From NCBI GenBank assembly GCA_013138865.1, contig WTBY01000005.1, positions 157,549-221,548 on the forward strand: a stretch of DNA of 64,000 nucleotides. Direction: 5' to 3'. A program made the position numbers and the translations under genes. Shown piece after piece: positions 55,159-63,987 of the stretch; position 1 is the stretch's first letter; every line of letters starts with the position of its first letter. The notes below the pieces were generated by a model, which saw only the letters and a program-made list of their open reading frames with translations, was not told where the DNA came from and did no database searches. The DNA comes from Helicobacteraceae bacterium. GTDB lineage: Bacteria; Campylobacterota; Campylobacteria; Campylobacterales; Sulfurimonadaceae.

Positions 55159-58100
55159 TTAAAAACTTTGAGCATCTTCATCTTTTACGCTCCATACAAA
55201 TAAAATAGGCATAAATAGTAGTAAAAGAATAGTTCCCATTATAAGACCACCGATAGCAACCGCGCCTAGAGGAGCTAGTCTCTCTAGTCCGATCGCAGTT
55301 CCCATTGCTATAGGTAACATTCCTGCAGAGACTGCAAATGCGGTCATAAGAATTGGTCTTGTACGTATACGAATACTCTCAAACATAGCCTCTTTCTTAT
55401 TTAGACCACTTTTCATCTTCTCTAGTGCAAAATGTATTAATAGAATAGCATTATTTACTATGATTCCTGAAAGAAGTAAAAACCCCATCATAGCAGGCAT
55501 AGCTACATGATAGTTCATAAGAAGCAAGATCCATGAAGCACCAATTATTGTAAGTGGAATAGAGACTAAAATCATTAAAGAAATTTTTACAGAGTTAAAT
55601 AGCATAACAAGTGTAAAAAATACTAAAACTAGTGCGATCGCGATCGCACCTCCTATACGTTTTGCTGAGTCTAAGAACTGTATTTCATCACCACTTTGTG
55701 CCATTGTGACAGATGTTGGTAAGACCATATCTTTTGAGGCTTCAAAGAAGCTATCCATAATATGTGATATAGCTGCTTTTTCTCTAAAACCATAAACATT
55801 TAGAGTGTAGTTTAACCCCTCTCTTGTAATTAGTGATGGTTCAGTAACTGTTTTTATGCTTGCAACTGTATTTAATGGGATTTTGCCTTTTGGAGTTACT
55901 AGTAGAAGAGATGTTAGAGCATTTAAACTATTTCTCTCGTCCTCTTCAACCCATACTCTAATGTTAAAGTCTGAACTATTTTGAAGTGCAAAAGTTGAGA
56001 CTTTCGCACCACGTAGATACTGTTGCAGTTGTGTTGTTATCTCTTTTGAGTTAAGACCATATAGAAATGCTTTTTGCTCATCTACTACAAGCTCATACAC
56101 TAACTTGTTATTTTCCCATGTTTGTGAGACTGAAGTTAGCCCTTGAGTTTTGAGCATAGCTTCTTTAACACTCTTCCCAGCTATAAGAAGATCATCAAAG
56201 TTAGAAGCTGATAGTGTAACATCTATGTTAGCACGAATACTTGCCATAGCAGTTGCACCATAGTCAATAACTTCTACTGAGTTTATATTTTTTATTTGTG
56301 ATAGCTCGTCACGTACTCTTCGCTCTATCTGCCAGATAGTCTCTTCTCTTTTATAGCGGTCTATATATGTTGCAACAATAACTATACGATCAATTCCTCC
56401 ACCGCTACCTATACTTATAATTCCAGGCTCAGATCCAATTGATGTTGAGAGACGAAGAAGCTTACCGTTAGCTGTTAAGATCTTATTTGCTTCTTGTGCT
56501 ACCTCTTTACTTCGCTCAAGTGGAAGATTAGGATCGACTGTTATAGAGATTTTAACTCCGCCGGTATCCATAGCAGGCATTAACTCTTTTCCTACTGTCG
56601 GCATAACACCTTTTGCACTAACTATAAACATGAAAATTAGTGCCACAAAGTAACTAAGTGCTACGGCTCTATTTTTAAGTGCTGCATCTACTGCATTTAA
56701 GAAAAAGTTACTAATAGATCTATTTATAGGGGTAATTTTCTTTTCAAAATACTCTTCAGATTTTATAATCCAAGAGTAGTTAATAGTTAATATTTTCATA
56801 GATAAAAGAGGAACAGCTGAAACAGATATTATATACGAAGCACTAAGTGAGAGTATAAGTGTAGTTATAAGAGGCTCAAAAATAGTTTGTGGATAACCAC
56901 CTATAAAAAGTATAGGTGAGAGTGCTATTATAGTTGTGAGCGTTCCTGAAAGGTCTGCAAATATGATTTCATCAGTTCCATCAACTACAGCTGTATGTAT
57001 ATCTTCACCTAAGCTTTTATAATGCCTCTCTATATTTTCCATAACGACTACAACATCATCTAAAAGAAGTCCAAGAGCTAAAATAATTGCAGTTAGTGTT
57101 ACTACGTTAAACTCTATTCCAAATAGCCACATAAGTGCTATCGTACTTGAATAAACAAGTGGAATAGTTACAAGAACAACTAAAACCTGTCTAAAACTTG
57201 CAAGAAATAAAAAAACTACGATCGTAGACATAATAATGGCGTCACGAAGAGCTTCAAACATATTTGTAGTGCTCTGTTCTATAAGCTCTTTTTGTGTGTC
57301 AGTTATTTCAAAGTTAAGCTCTGGGTATTTAACTTTCATTTTTTGCAGTTGATCTTCAACAAGCTCAATACTTCTTATAACATCAGCATTAAGTGCTCTT
57401 TGAACTGCGATCGCAATCGCCTCTTTTTCATTTCCAAAATATAGAGCACTGTTGTCGTAATGCCCAAAATGAACTTTGGCAACATCACCTAGAGTAATAT
57501 CTGGTGTGATTTGCATCGCTTTTAACTCTGCAATGTTATAACGTCTCGATGATGATTTGAGTAAATACCTACTATGTGTGCTATCTATAAAACCTACTGC
57601 ATAGTCACTGTTATTACTTTTAAGAACAGCCATAATAGTACTAAGATTTATGTTGAATTGATCTAGTTTTGCTTTGTCAACTATGATCTGTAACTCTTTT
57701 TCATAACCACCAAAAATATCAACATTTGCGATACCACTAAGTTTTATAAGATCGTGTTTGATCTCATTTTCGCTAAGTTGTCTTATGTCTTCTAATGGCA
57801 CGCCATTTTTTGAGCTTACTGCGATCGTTAAAATAGGGGCAGTAGCAGAAGTCACTTTTAAAATTTGAGGTGGTAGAATAGAGCTAGGTAGTTTAGCTTT
57901 TATTTTATCTAGAGCATTACTTACATCACTTGCGGCACTTGCAATATCTTTAGAGTACTCAAATTCAGCGTTAATAACTGTTACTTCATCCATAGTACTA
58001 GAATATACTCTACGAATTTGATCGAGCGTGTATAGCTCTTCTTCAACACTTACACTTACATTTGAAGCAAGAGTTTTAGCAGAAGAACCAGGATTAACAA

Positions 58101-58257
58101 TAACTACTGCAATGGCAGGGTAGTTAGAGTCAGGGAAAAGCTTACGATCAAGTTTTTCATAGCCCACTACTCCTATAAATAAAAATAGAACTAAAAAAGA
58201 GTAGACAAAATATGGTCTCTTTAGAAGTTTAGCAACCATAGAATTTTTATTTTTCAA
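55159..58257 (-). CDS. RND efflux pump inner-membrane subunit (AcrB/HAE1 type)
   Basis: This 1032-residue transporter has twelve predicted membrane helices and two large periplasmic loops, as in AcrB-like pumps. The proton-relay acidic pair is in helix 4 (ALGLLLDDVVVVMENIERH). The start is a TTG two bases after the adaptor stop, with AGGAAAA upstream; the first ATG is six codons later. Substrates may be drugs, solvents or other toxic compounds. It is the last gene of the six-gene operon. Heavy-metal RND signatures are not obvious. Confidence 0.9.
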   Translation of the reverse strand: MKNKNSMVAKLLKRPYFVYSFLVLFLFIGVVGYEKLDRKLFPDSNYPAIAVVIVNPGSSAKTLASNVSVSVEEELYTLDQIRRVYSSTMDEVTVINAEFEYSKDIASAASDVSNALDKIKAKLPSSILPPQILKVTSATAPILTIAVSSKNGVPLEDIRQLSENEIKHDLIKLSGIANVDIFGGYEKELQIIVDKAKLDQFNINLSTIMAVLKSNNSDYAVGFIDSTHSRYLLKSSSRRYNIAELKAMQITPDITLGDVAKVHFGHYDNSALYFGNEKEAIAIAVQRALNADVIRSIELVEDQLQKMKVKYPELNFEITDTQKELIEQSTTNMFEALRDAIIMSTIVVFLFLASFRQVLVVLVTIPLVYSSTIALMWLFGIEFNVVTLTAIILALGLLLDDVVVVMENIERHYKSLGEDIHTAVVDGTDEIIFADLSGTLTTIIALSPILFIGGYPQTIFEPLITTLILSLSASYIISVSAVPLLSMKILTINYSWIIKSEEYFEKKITPINRSISNFFLNAVDAALKNRAVALSYFVALIFMFIVSAKGVMPTVGKELMPAMDTGGVKISITVDPNLPLERSKEVAQEANKILTANGKLLRLSTSIGSEPGIISIGSGGGIDRIVIVATYIDRYKREETIWQIERRVRDELSQIKNINSVEVIDYGATAMASIRANIDVTLSASNFDDLLIAGKSVKEAMLKTQGLTSVSQTWENNKLVYELVVDEQKAFLYGLNSKEITTQLQQYLRGAKVSTFALQNSSDFNIRVWVEEDERNSLNALTSLLLVTPKGKIPLNTVASIKTVTEPSLITREGLNYTLNVYGFREKAAISHIMDSFFEASKDMVLPTSVTMAQSGDEIQFLDSAKRIGGAIAIALVLVFFTLVMLFNSVKISLMILVSIPLTIIGASWILLLMNYHVAMPAMMGFLLLSGIIVNNAILLIHFALEKMKSGLNKKEAMFESIRIRTRPILMTAFAVSAGMLPIAMGTAIGLERLAPLGAVAIGGLIMGTILLLLFMPILFVWSVKDEDAQSF
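55634..55647. repeat. Double HIP1-like palindrome
   Basis: Two overlapping copies of GCGATCGC (55634-55641 and 55640-55647) inside the RND pump gene. This is the densest point of a motif found ten times in the window (see findings). Confidence 0.8.
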
Positions 58258-58258
58258 G

Positions 58259-59326
58259 CTACTTTTCCTCAGTAATATTTAACTTACCACGTGTAGGAAG
58301 AAGAGCTAGCTTAGCTTCTGACGCTGTTGCGATCAAATAAGTTGGACACACATTTAAAATAGCTTCCTCACTGTTTTGAAGAAGTATGTCAACTTTTAGT
58401 GACTCAAAATGATCCTCTTTGTAAGTCATAATATAAGTACCATCACTTTTATGTAAAATAGCATTTAATGGTACGCTACATCCGCTCATTTGAGATACTT
58501 GTACATCTATATTTAAAAAGCCTTTATTTCTATAATTAATAGGTTTGAGTATTTTAACTTCTGCTACAAGAAGAGAATTTTTAGCGTCATCGTAAAGAGT
58601 ACCTATTACTCCGATCTCTTTTCCATCAACAAAAACCTTTTGTCCCTTTAGAATTGACTGAGATGTCTCAACATATGAGAAAATTAGTTTTTGATCAGCT
58701 GAGTTAATAGATAAGATAGGCTTACCTGCAATAGCTAAACTTCCAGCATCAGCTGAAATAGTTCCGATACGTCCAGAAAATGGTGCCTTAATATTCAAGT
58801 ATGTTAGTTGATCGTAGAGTTGAGCTGTAGAGTTTTTACTGTTTGCTAAGGCAGATAGTTTATTTAAATAGAGTGCATTCGAGTTGTCATACTTCTCTTG
58901 TGAAATTGCTCCAGCTTCTAATAGTTTAGAGTTTCTTTGTAGTGAAGTTTTAGCATTGCTAGCGTCCGCATTTAGAGCTTGTTCAAGCTTTTTAAGAGAG
59001 CTTATTTTAGATCTTAGTTCAGAATCATCTAAAGATATAAGTAGCTTTCCTTTTTTGACTAACATACTCTCTTTTACGTGTATCTCTTTTATGAGAGCTG
59101 TGAATTTTGAAGCTACCATAGCACTGTCACTTGCAAGAAGTTGAGCCAAAAAGTTTCTATTTTCACTTAATATTTTTGTTTTAGCCTTTGTTGTACTTAC
59201 GTTATAAGTATAAACCTTAGCTACTGGTAGTGAGTCTACGATCTCTTTTTGAGACTTTAAAAAAAGTCCTCCACTTACAATAATTATAACTGCTATAGTT
59301 ATAAGAGTATATTTTTTATTCACCAT
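58259..59326 (-). CDS. RND efflux periplasmic adaptor (membrane fusion protein)
   Basis: This 355-residue protein has an N-terminal membrane anchor (about 6-24) and the HlyD/AcrA layout. A lipoyl/barrel-sandwich half (VKKGKLLISLDDSELRSK), an alpha-hairpin (about 90-155) and a second half (NIKAPFSGRIGTISADAGSL) precede a beta-barrel. It bridges the RND pump and TolC. It overlaps the end of the TolC-like gene by 11 bases and is followed at once by the pump gene. Confidence 0.88.
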   Translation of the reverse strand: MVNKKYTLITIAVIIIVSGGLFLKSQKEIVDSLPVAKVYTYNVSTTKAKTKILSENRNFLAQLLASDSAMVASKFTALIKEIHVKESMLVKKGKLLISLDDSELRSKISSLKKLEQALNADASNAKTSLQRNSKLLEAGAISQEKYDNSNALYLNKLSALANSKNSTAQLYDQLTYLNIKAPFSGRIGTISADAGSLAIAGKPILSINSADQKLIFSYVETSQSILKGQKVFVDGKEIGVIGTLYDDAKNSLLVAEVKILKPINYRNKGFLNIDVQVSQMSGCSVPLNAILHKSDGTYIMTYKEDHFESLKVDILLQNSEEAILNVCPTYLIATASEAKLALLPTRGKLNITEEK

Positions 59327-60656
59327 TGTTTCCTTTTTCTAACAGGTAGTCTAAATAGTAAGTTGCTTTTTTATACTCGTATTTTGAGTTGATCATTTTT
59401 GCATATGATAGCTCTTTTTTTGCAGTTGTATTCAGAAGATCACTTAGTGTAATTGTGTTGTTTTCGTATCTTACTCTATCTATGTTTTCACTCTCTTCAA
59501 GCAGGTTGTACTGCGCGGTAGCACTCTTAAAGTTTGCAATGGCTAGTTTTATTTTGTTAAGAGCTGTAACTATGTTTTTATTTAGCTCTATCTTTATACC
59601 ATCTTGTTGAAGTTTAGCTTTTTGTAGAGATAGTTTTGCCTCTTCATTTTTTGCAGAGCTTGATCCAAAGTCAGTAATATTCCATTTGAGTTTAAGACCC
59701 ATTTGCCAAATGTCTTGGCTATTCCAGTCACCTTTAGAGATTAACTTTTCACCAGTAGTTGGACTGTAGTTTGTTGTGTCATTTGGACCTAGACTTTTTC
59801 CATAGTAAGAGTTGAAGTCAACTTTAGGATAGTAACTAGCACGACTTTGAGTAACTTTTTTCTCACCAACTTTAACTTGTAGTTCACTAGCTTTAACTCT
59901 ATTTAAAAGGTCTAAATTATAGTCCGAATGAAGTATGTACTTAGAGGTAGGAACAGTTATTTCAATACTCTCAGCTCTACCAAACTTATGTTCACCTATT
60001 AAAGAGTTTATAGAGGCTTGTAAAATACTTATATTTACTTCGATCGCACTAAGTTGTGAATAACTCTCTTCAACACTATTTTTAGCTTTTAGAAGATCTA
60101 TTTTAGCTTTTGAACCAAGTTTTAACTCTAGTGCTATACTTTTTAGTAACTTCTCTTGAGCTAATGTAAAGTTTTTTTGAGCTACCTCTTGTTCTTGAAG
60201 AGCTAAGAGTGTTAAATAGAGTGATCTAATGTTATAGATAAGCTCTTCTTTGTTTAGTTTGTATTTAATAGAGCTATTTTTATATGTAAGATCAGAAATT
60301 TTATAATTGCTCTGTTGTAAAAATCCATTAAATAGAGTAACGTTGTAGGTAATTCCACCAATAACTAAGTCTTTAGTTGTGGGTATAGTACCAGCACCAC
60401 CAGGTGAGTTTAAAATAGCTGATGGCGTTAAAGGGGCAAGAGTTCTTGGCATATTGTAGTGATCATAAGATGCTAAAATATCTACTCTACCAAAGTTTGT
60501 AGCAAATTTATTTTTCTTCTGCTCTTTTGTACGATCTAGTTCTACTTTCGCAAGTTTAAGTGTGTTGTTATGTTTTAGTGCAGACTCAATAGTTTGAGTT
60601 AAAGTCATACTGAAAAGTAGGCTAGATACTAGTGAAATAAGTAATATGTGTCTCAT
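59316..60656 (-). CDS. TolC-family outer-membrane efflux channel
   Basis: This 446-residue protein has a signal peptide (about 1-17) and the two-fold repeated helical pattern of outer-membrane efflux proteins, with ESALKHNNTLKLAKVELDR near the start and LKLKWNITDFGSS in the second half. It forms the exit duct for the adjoining adaptor and RND pump. It overlaps the preceding thioredoxin-like gene by four bases. Confidence 0.9.
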   Translation of the reverse strand: MRHILLISLVSSLLFSMTLTQTIESALKHNNTLKLAKVELDRTKEQKKNKFATNFGRVDILASYDHYNMPRTLAPLTPSAILNSPGGAGTIPTTKDLVIGGITYNVTLFNGFLQQSNYKISDLTYKNSSIKYKLNKEELIYNIRSLYLTLLALQEQEVAQKNFTLAQEKLLKSIALELKLGSKAKIDLLKAKNSVEESYSQLSAIEVNISILQASINSLIGEHKFGRAESIEITVPTSKYILHSDYNLDLLNRVKASELQVKVGEKKVTQSRASYYPKVDFNSYYGKSLGPNDTTNYSPTTGEKLISKGDWNSQDIWQMGLKLKWNITDFGSSSAKNEEAKLSLQKAKLQQDGIKIELNKNIVTALNKIKLAIANFKSATAQYNLLEESENIDRVRYENNTITLSDLLNTTAKKELSYAKMINSKYEYKKATYYLDYLLEKGNNGE

Positions 60657-61150
60657 TTTAGAGCCTTGTTTAGTGAGAGTGTAAAGTCTTGTGAATTTTC
60701 AGCACCAACTAAAACACCTTTTTTCTTTCTAAAGTTGTAAATAGCATCAACCCTAGAACCGTCAGATTTTAAAAAGTAAAATGTAGGTCCTGCTATATAA
60801 CGAAGACTTTTAGGAACACCGTCCATGTCCTCTTTACTGTTTTTTTCTATATAAACCATTATAAAGTTTTTATTTAGCTTCTCAAGTAGATCATCATCAT
60901 TTTTTAAAATAACATTTTTCATGTACCAACAAGCTTCACACCCTTTACGTGAGAACATAACAAAAATATGCTTTTTCTCTTTTTTAGCTTTTTCTAATGC
61001 GCATTTATAGCTATACCAAGGTGTATACTCATCTAGTGAGTCATACTCTTCACCATAAACACTCTTAACTAAGTCTTTACACTCAGTAGTTTCAGTTTGT
61101 GCAACAAGTGAACCTAAAGAGAGAAGTAAAACTAAAAATATATTTTTCAT
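60653..61150 (-). CDS. Periplasmic thioredoxin-like protein
   Basis: This 165-residue protein has a signal peptide (1-17) and a thioredoxin fold with the redox motif CEAC in FSRKGCEACWYMKNVI. The fold continues through KNFIMVYIEKNSK and GPTFYFLKSDG. It is likely kept reduced by the DsbD encoded just upstream, whose stop overlaps its start (TAATG). Possible roles are cytochrome c maturation, disulfide repair or care of the efflux proteins downstream. Confidence 0.83.
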   Translation of the reverse strand: MKNIFLVLLLSLGSLVAQTETTECKDLVKSVYGEEYDSLDEYTPWYSYKCALEKAKKEKKHIFVMFSRKGCEACWYMKNVILKNDDDLLEKLNKNFIMVYIEKNSKEDMDGVPKSLRYIAGPTFYFLKSDGSRVDAIYNFRKKKGVLVGAENSQDFTLSLNKALK

Positions 61151-62940
61151 TACATAAAACCTTTCATTTTTGCTAAATGTGCGATCATAGCTTCTGGAGT
61201 TATGTAACCGATCACATCTGAACTACGAACACGTTCATGCTCTTTGTTAAAAAATAGAAGTGCAGGAGGACCAAATACTCCAAACTTTTTACTAAGCTCT
61301 TTTTGCTCTTTGTCATTAGCTGTTATGTCCGCTTTGATTAAAACATAGTTGTTTAACTCTTCGATCACAGTAGCGTCTTTAAAAGTTATAGCTTCTAACT
61401 CTTTACATGAGACACACCAATCTGCGTAAAAGTCGAGCATTACTTTCTTGTTCTTGTTTAGTGCTAAAGCCTCATTTAACTCTTTAATAGAGTGAACTTT
61501 TGTAAATTTCAACTCTTTTTTAACAACTGAGCTTTGAGTTATAGTGGTAGTAGTCAAGTTCTCTAATGGGTTAAAAAGATCTTTTGCATTACTTAAACCA
61601 CCTATGAACATTGCGATCGCATACATAAGTAGAAAAACTGAAATTGTTTTTATAGCTGATTTTGCGTTGTGGTTACCTTCTCTTTTACGATCCTCTAAAG
61701 CTCCTAGTCTGATAGCAGAAAAAAGAAGTAAAAATGATCCTAAGTACATAGTCACTTGTGCTGAGACTACACGACTTAACATCCAAACCGCGACACCTAA
61801 CATAAGAACACCAAAGATGTCTTTGATCGCATCCATCCAGCCACCAGGTTGTGGCATGAACTTTCCAGCAGTTGTACCAACTACTAAAAGAGGTACACCC
61901 ATACCCATACTAAGTGCAAAAAGAGCAGCACCACCAAGTAGTGCGTCACCACTTTGACCTATGTATATTAAAGCACCAGCAAGTGGAGCTGCAATACATG
62001 GACCAACTATAAGAGCTGAGAGAAAGCCCATTATTGCAACGCCTATAACACCACCTCTCTCTTCACTTTTTTTACTTAAGCGAGACTGTATGAAGTTTGG
62101 CATTTGAAGTTCATACATACCAAACATAGAGAACGACAACGCTACAAAAACACCCGAAAAAAGAAAAATAATCCAAGGTTCTTGAAGTGCGGCTTGTAAG
62201 TTAGCACCAAATAGACCTGCTAAAACTCCTGCTAAAGTATAAGCAACACTCATGCTTAAAACATAGACTAAAGAGAGCCAAAATGCTCGTTTTGTTGTAA
62301 GTCCATTACCTTGAGATATGATCACAGAGGAGAGAATAGGGATCATAGGAAATACACATGGTGTTAAAGACAGAAGTAGACCGAAACCTAAAAATGTCAA
62401 AATAACCCAGATCATATTTCCATCACTTAAAGCTGAAGCGATCATATCAGTTTCAGAGAGTGCAACTTCTTCAACATCACTCTTTAAAGGTTTTACACTT
62501 GAAGTTGCACTAGAAAGTGGCAGTTTAGAAGTATCAACACTAAAAGTAAAAGTTTTACTAAGAGGTTCATAACAAAGACCTTGTTCTGAGCACCCTTGGT
62601 AACTAACTTCAACTTCAACTTTTTCATTTGAGTTGAGTGCTTTGTCAGTTTTAGCAAAGTAAATGATCATGTTGGGATCGCTTAAAAAGACTAACTCCTC
62701 ATGATGATCAACTGCTTTAGCTGTCTCTATGTGATCTAAAACAACACCATTACCTTTAGTTATTTTTGCTTTTAACTCTTTTTCGTAAAGGTATATATCC
62801 TTCGCTAGTTTTATGTCTACATCAACATAAGTTTTATCTTTTATAGTTGCACTAACTTTAAAAGCATCGTCTGGTGTTAAAAAGTCAACCATAGAAAAAA
62901 GTGATGTTAAGCTAAGTGTTAAAAAAAGTAAAAATTTCAT
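61150..62940 (-). CDS. dsbD: Thiol:disulfide interchange protein DsbD
   Basis: This 596-residue protein contains all three DsbD modules. The periplasmic alpha domain carries the cysteine pair in GCSEQGLCYEP. The eight-helix beta domain carries the membrane cysteines in TPCVFPMIP and GPCIAAPLAG. The gamma thioredoxin domain has FYADWCVSCKE. It moves electrons from cytoplasmic thioredoxin to periplasmic partners such as the CEAC protein encoded next. The gene is preceded by the MipA/OmpV gene with an 8-base gap. Confidence 0.95.
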   Translation of the reverse strand: MKFLLFLTLSLTSLFSMVDFLTPDDAFKVSATIKDKTYVDVDIKLAKDIYLYEKELKAKITKGNGVVLDHIETAKAVDHHEELVFLSDPNMIIYFAKTDKALNSNEKVEVEVSYQGCSEQGLCYEPLSKTFTFSVDTSKLPLSSATSSVKPLKSDVEEVALSETDMIASALSDGNMIWVILTFLGFGLLLSLTPCVFPMIPILSSVIISQGNGLTTKRAFWLSLVYVLSMSVAYTLAGVLAGLFGANLQAALQEPWIIFLFSGVFVALSFSMFGMYELQMPNFIQSRLSKKSEERGGVIGVAIMGFLSALIVGPCIAAPLAGALIYIGQSGDALLGGAALFALSMGMGVPLLVVGTTAGKFMPQPGGWMDAIKDIFGVLMLGVAVWMLSRVVSAQVTMYLGSFLLLFSAIRLGALEDRKREGNHNAKSAIKTISVFLLMYAIAMFIGGLSNAKDLFNPLENLTTTTITQSSVVKKELKFTKVHSIKELNEALALNKNKKVMLDFYADWCVSCKELEAITFKDATVIEELNNYVLIKADITANDKEQKELSKKFGVFGPPALLFFNKEHERVRSSDVIGYITPEAMIAHLAKMKGFM

Positions 62941-62948
62941 AATGTTCC

Positions 62949-63689
62949 TTAGTACTCAAATGAGTATAGAAGTGAGATCGTTCCAGAGTATGTAACGTTT
63001 TTATTTACGATCGGAGAGTCCTGTGCCTCTTGACTAATAAGGTTTGCTCTTGCGTTAAAAATAGTATGCCAATTGTCTGTAATGTCATACATAACGTAAA
63101 GTTGCGCTCCATACTCAAAGCCTGAAGATGCTTCGTAAAAAGTTCTTGTAGCTGTAGCTTCACCTGTTTTTACACCGTAGTAGTAGTTGTTAAAATTATC
63201 ATCACGCCACATAAGTAGAAGTTGAGGATCAAAACTCCACTTGTCTACTTGCATATGTTTACCAGCTGTTACTCTTGCGTAATTTCCATTTGAGTTTCCT
63301 AGCATATCTCTCATAAGGTTTAGCACAAGGTAAGACTCCTCATACTTAAGGTTTACACTAACTCCACCACTCCAACTGTTGTCACGATCGCTCATACCAC
63401 TTAAAGTCGTTGAGTCTGAAGTTTTGTAACCATAAGTATTAGGCTCAACACAAGCCGCTAAACCCCACTTAAGATCTGAACTATTATCACCTAAGAAATA
63501 AGCACCAAACTCTACCCATCTAGCATAAACAAGACCGTTATTAAATAGAATAAATGGAACTGCCATAGTTTTAGCCGAATCACCCTCATAAGCGTTAGAA
63601 TAGCTGTAAGGTCCACCTCCAACATAAGCCTTATCAGAGCTAAAAGCAAGTGAACTCAGAAGTGTTAAAGTAAAGAGTAATTTTTTCAT
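62949..63689 (-). CDS. MipA/OmpV-family outer-membrane protein
   Basis: This 246-residue protein has a signal peptide (1-17) and a beta-strand pattern ending in an aromatic C-terminus (YSGTISLLYSFEY). YVGGGPYSYSNAYEGD near the start and YYYGVKTGEATATRTFYEAS in the second half fit the MipA/OmpV group of scaffold or porin-like proteins. It is the first gene of the operon that continues with dsbD and the efflux genes. Its exact role here is unknown. Confidence 0.72.
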   Translation of the reverse strand: MKKLLFTLTLLSSLAFSSDKAYVGGGPYSYSNAYEGDSAKTMAVPFILFNNGLVYARWVEFGAYFLGDNSSDLKWGLAACVEPNTYGYKTSDSTTLSGMSDRDNSWSGGVSVNLKYEESYLVLNLMRDMLGNSNGNYARVTAGKHMQVDKWSFDPQLLLMWRDDNFNNYYYGVKTGEATATRTFYEASSGFEYGAQLYVMYDITDNWHTIFNARANLISQEAQDSPIVNKNVTYSGTISLLYSFEY

Positions 63690-63712
63690 AATGGTCCATA
63701 GGGTAAATTTTT

Positions 63713-63718
63713 ATTATA
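63713..63718 (-). promoter_or_regulatory. -10 box of the MipA-DsbD-efflux operon
   Basis: On the minus strand TATAAT within CTATTATAATAAAAA, 24 bases before the MipA/OmpV start. It is the only obvious promoter for the six genes down to 55159, all of which overlap or lie within 8 bases of each other. Confidence 0.5.
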
Positions 63719-63897
63719 ATAGCTAACTTTAGCTTTAACTCTTTTAGTGTGTTGTGATTAGAAATAAAAGAGGGTCTGTTCTTTACTACAAGTTCTCTAA
63801 TTTAACAACTTGTACTTTATTGAATTTGAAGAAATAAACAGGTGCGTAAAACACTGTTCAAATAATGAATATTTATCCCCAATAATTCCATACCAAA

Positions 63898-63926
63898 TTA
63901 GACAACAAGCTTGATTGCTCTATAAT
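63898..63926 (+). promoter_or_regulatory. Promoter-like element facing out of the window
   Basis: TTAGAC (63898-63903), a 17-base spacer and TATAAT (63921-63926) give one of the best -35/-10 pairs in the window. The predicted transcript would start near 63933, about nine bases before the hairpin at 63942. Confidence 0.5.
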
Positions 63927-63941
63927 TAGGTATCTACAAGC

Positions 63942-63987
63942 GAAAAAGACACACCTAAAACTTTCACCTATCGGGTGCGACTTTTTC
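63942..63987 (+). other. Imperfect inverted repeat / hairpin with T-run
   Basis: Left arm 63942-63956 and right arm 63973-63987 match at 12 of 15 positions and the right arm contains five T in a row. It could be an attenuator or the body of a very short RNA made from the promoter just upstream. Confidence 0.4.

Noticed and set aside
63955..63981. Possible CRISPR repeat (minus strand GTCGCACCCGATAGGTGAAAG resembles the start of type I-C repeats)
   Set aside because: Only one copy is visible, the second half of a type I-C repeat (GTGGATTGAAAC-like) is missing, and no cas gene is near. A hairpin explanation is simpler.
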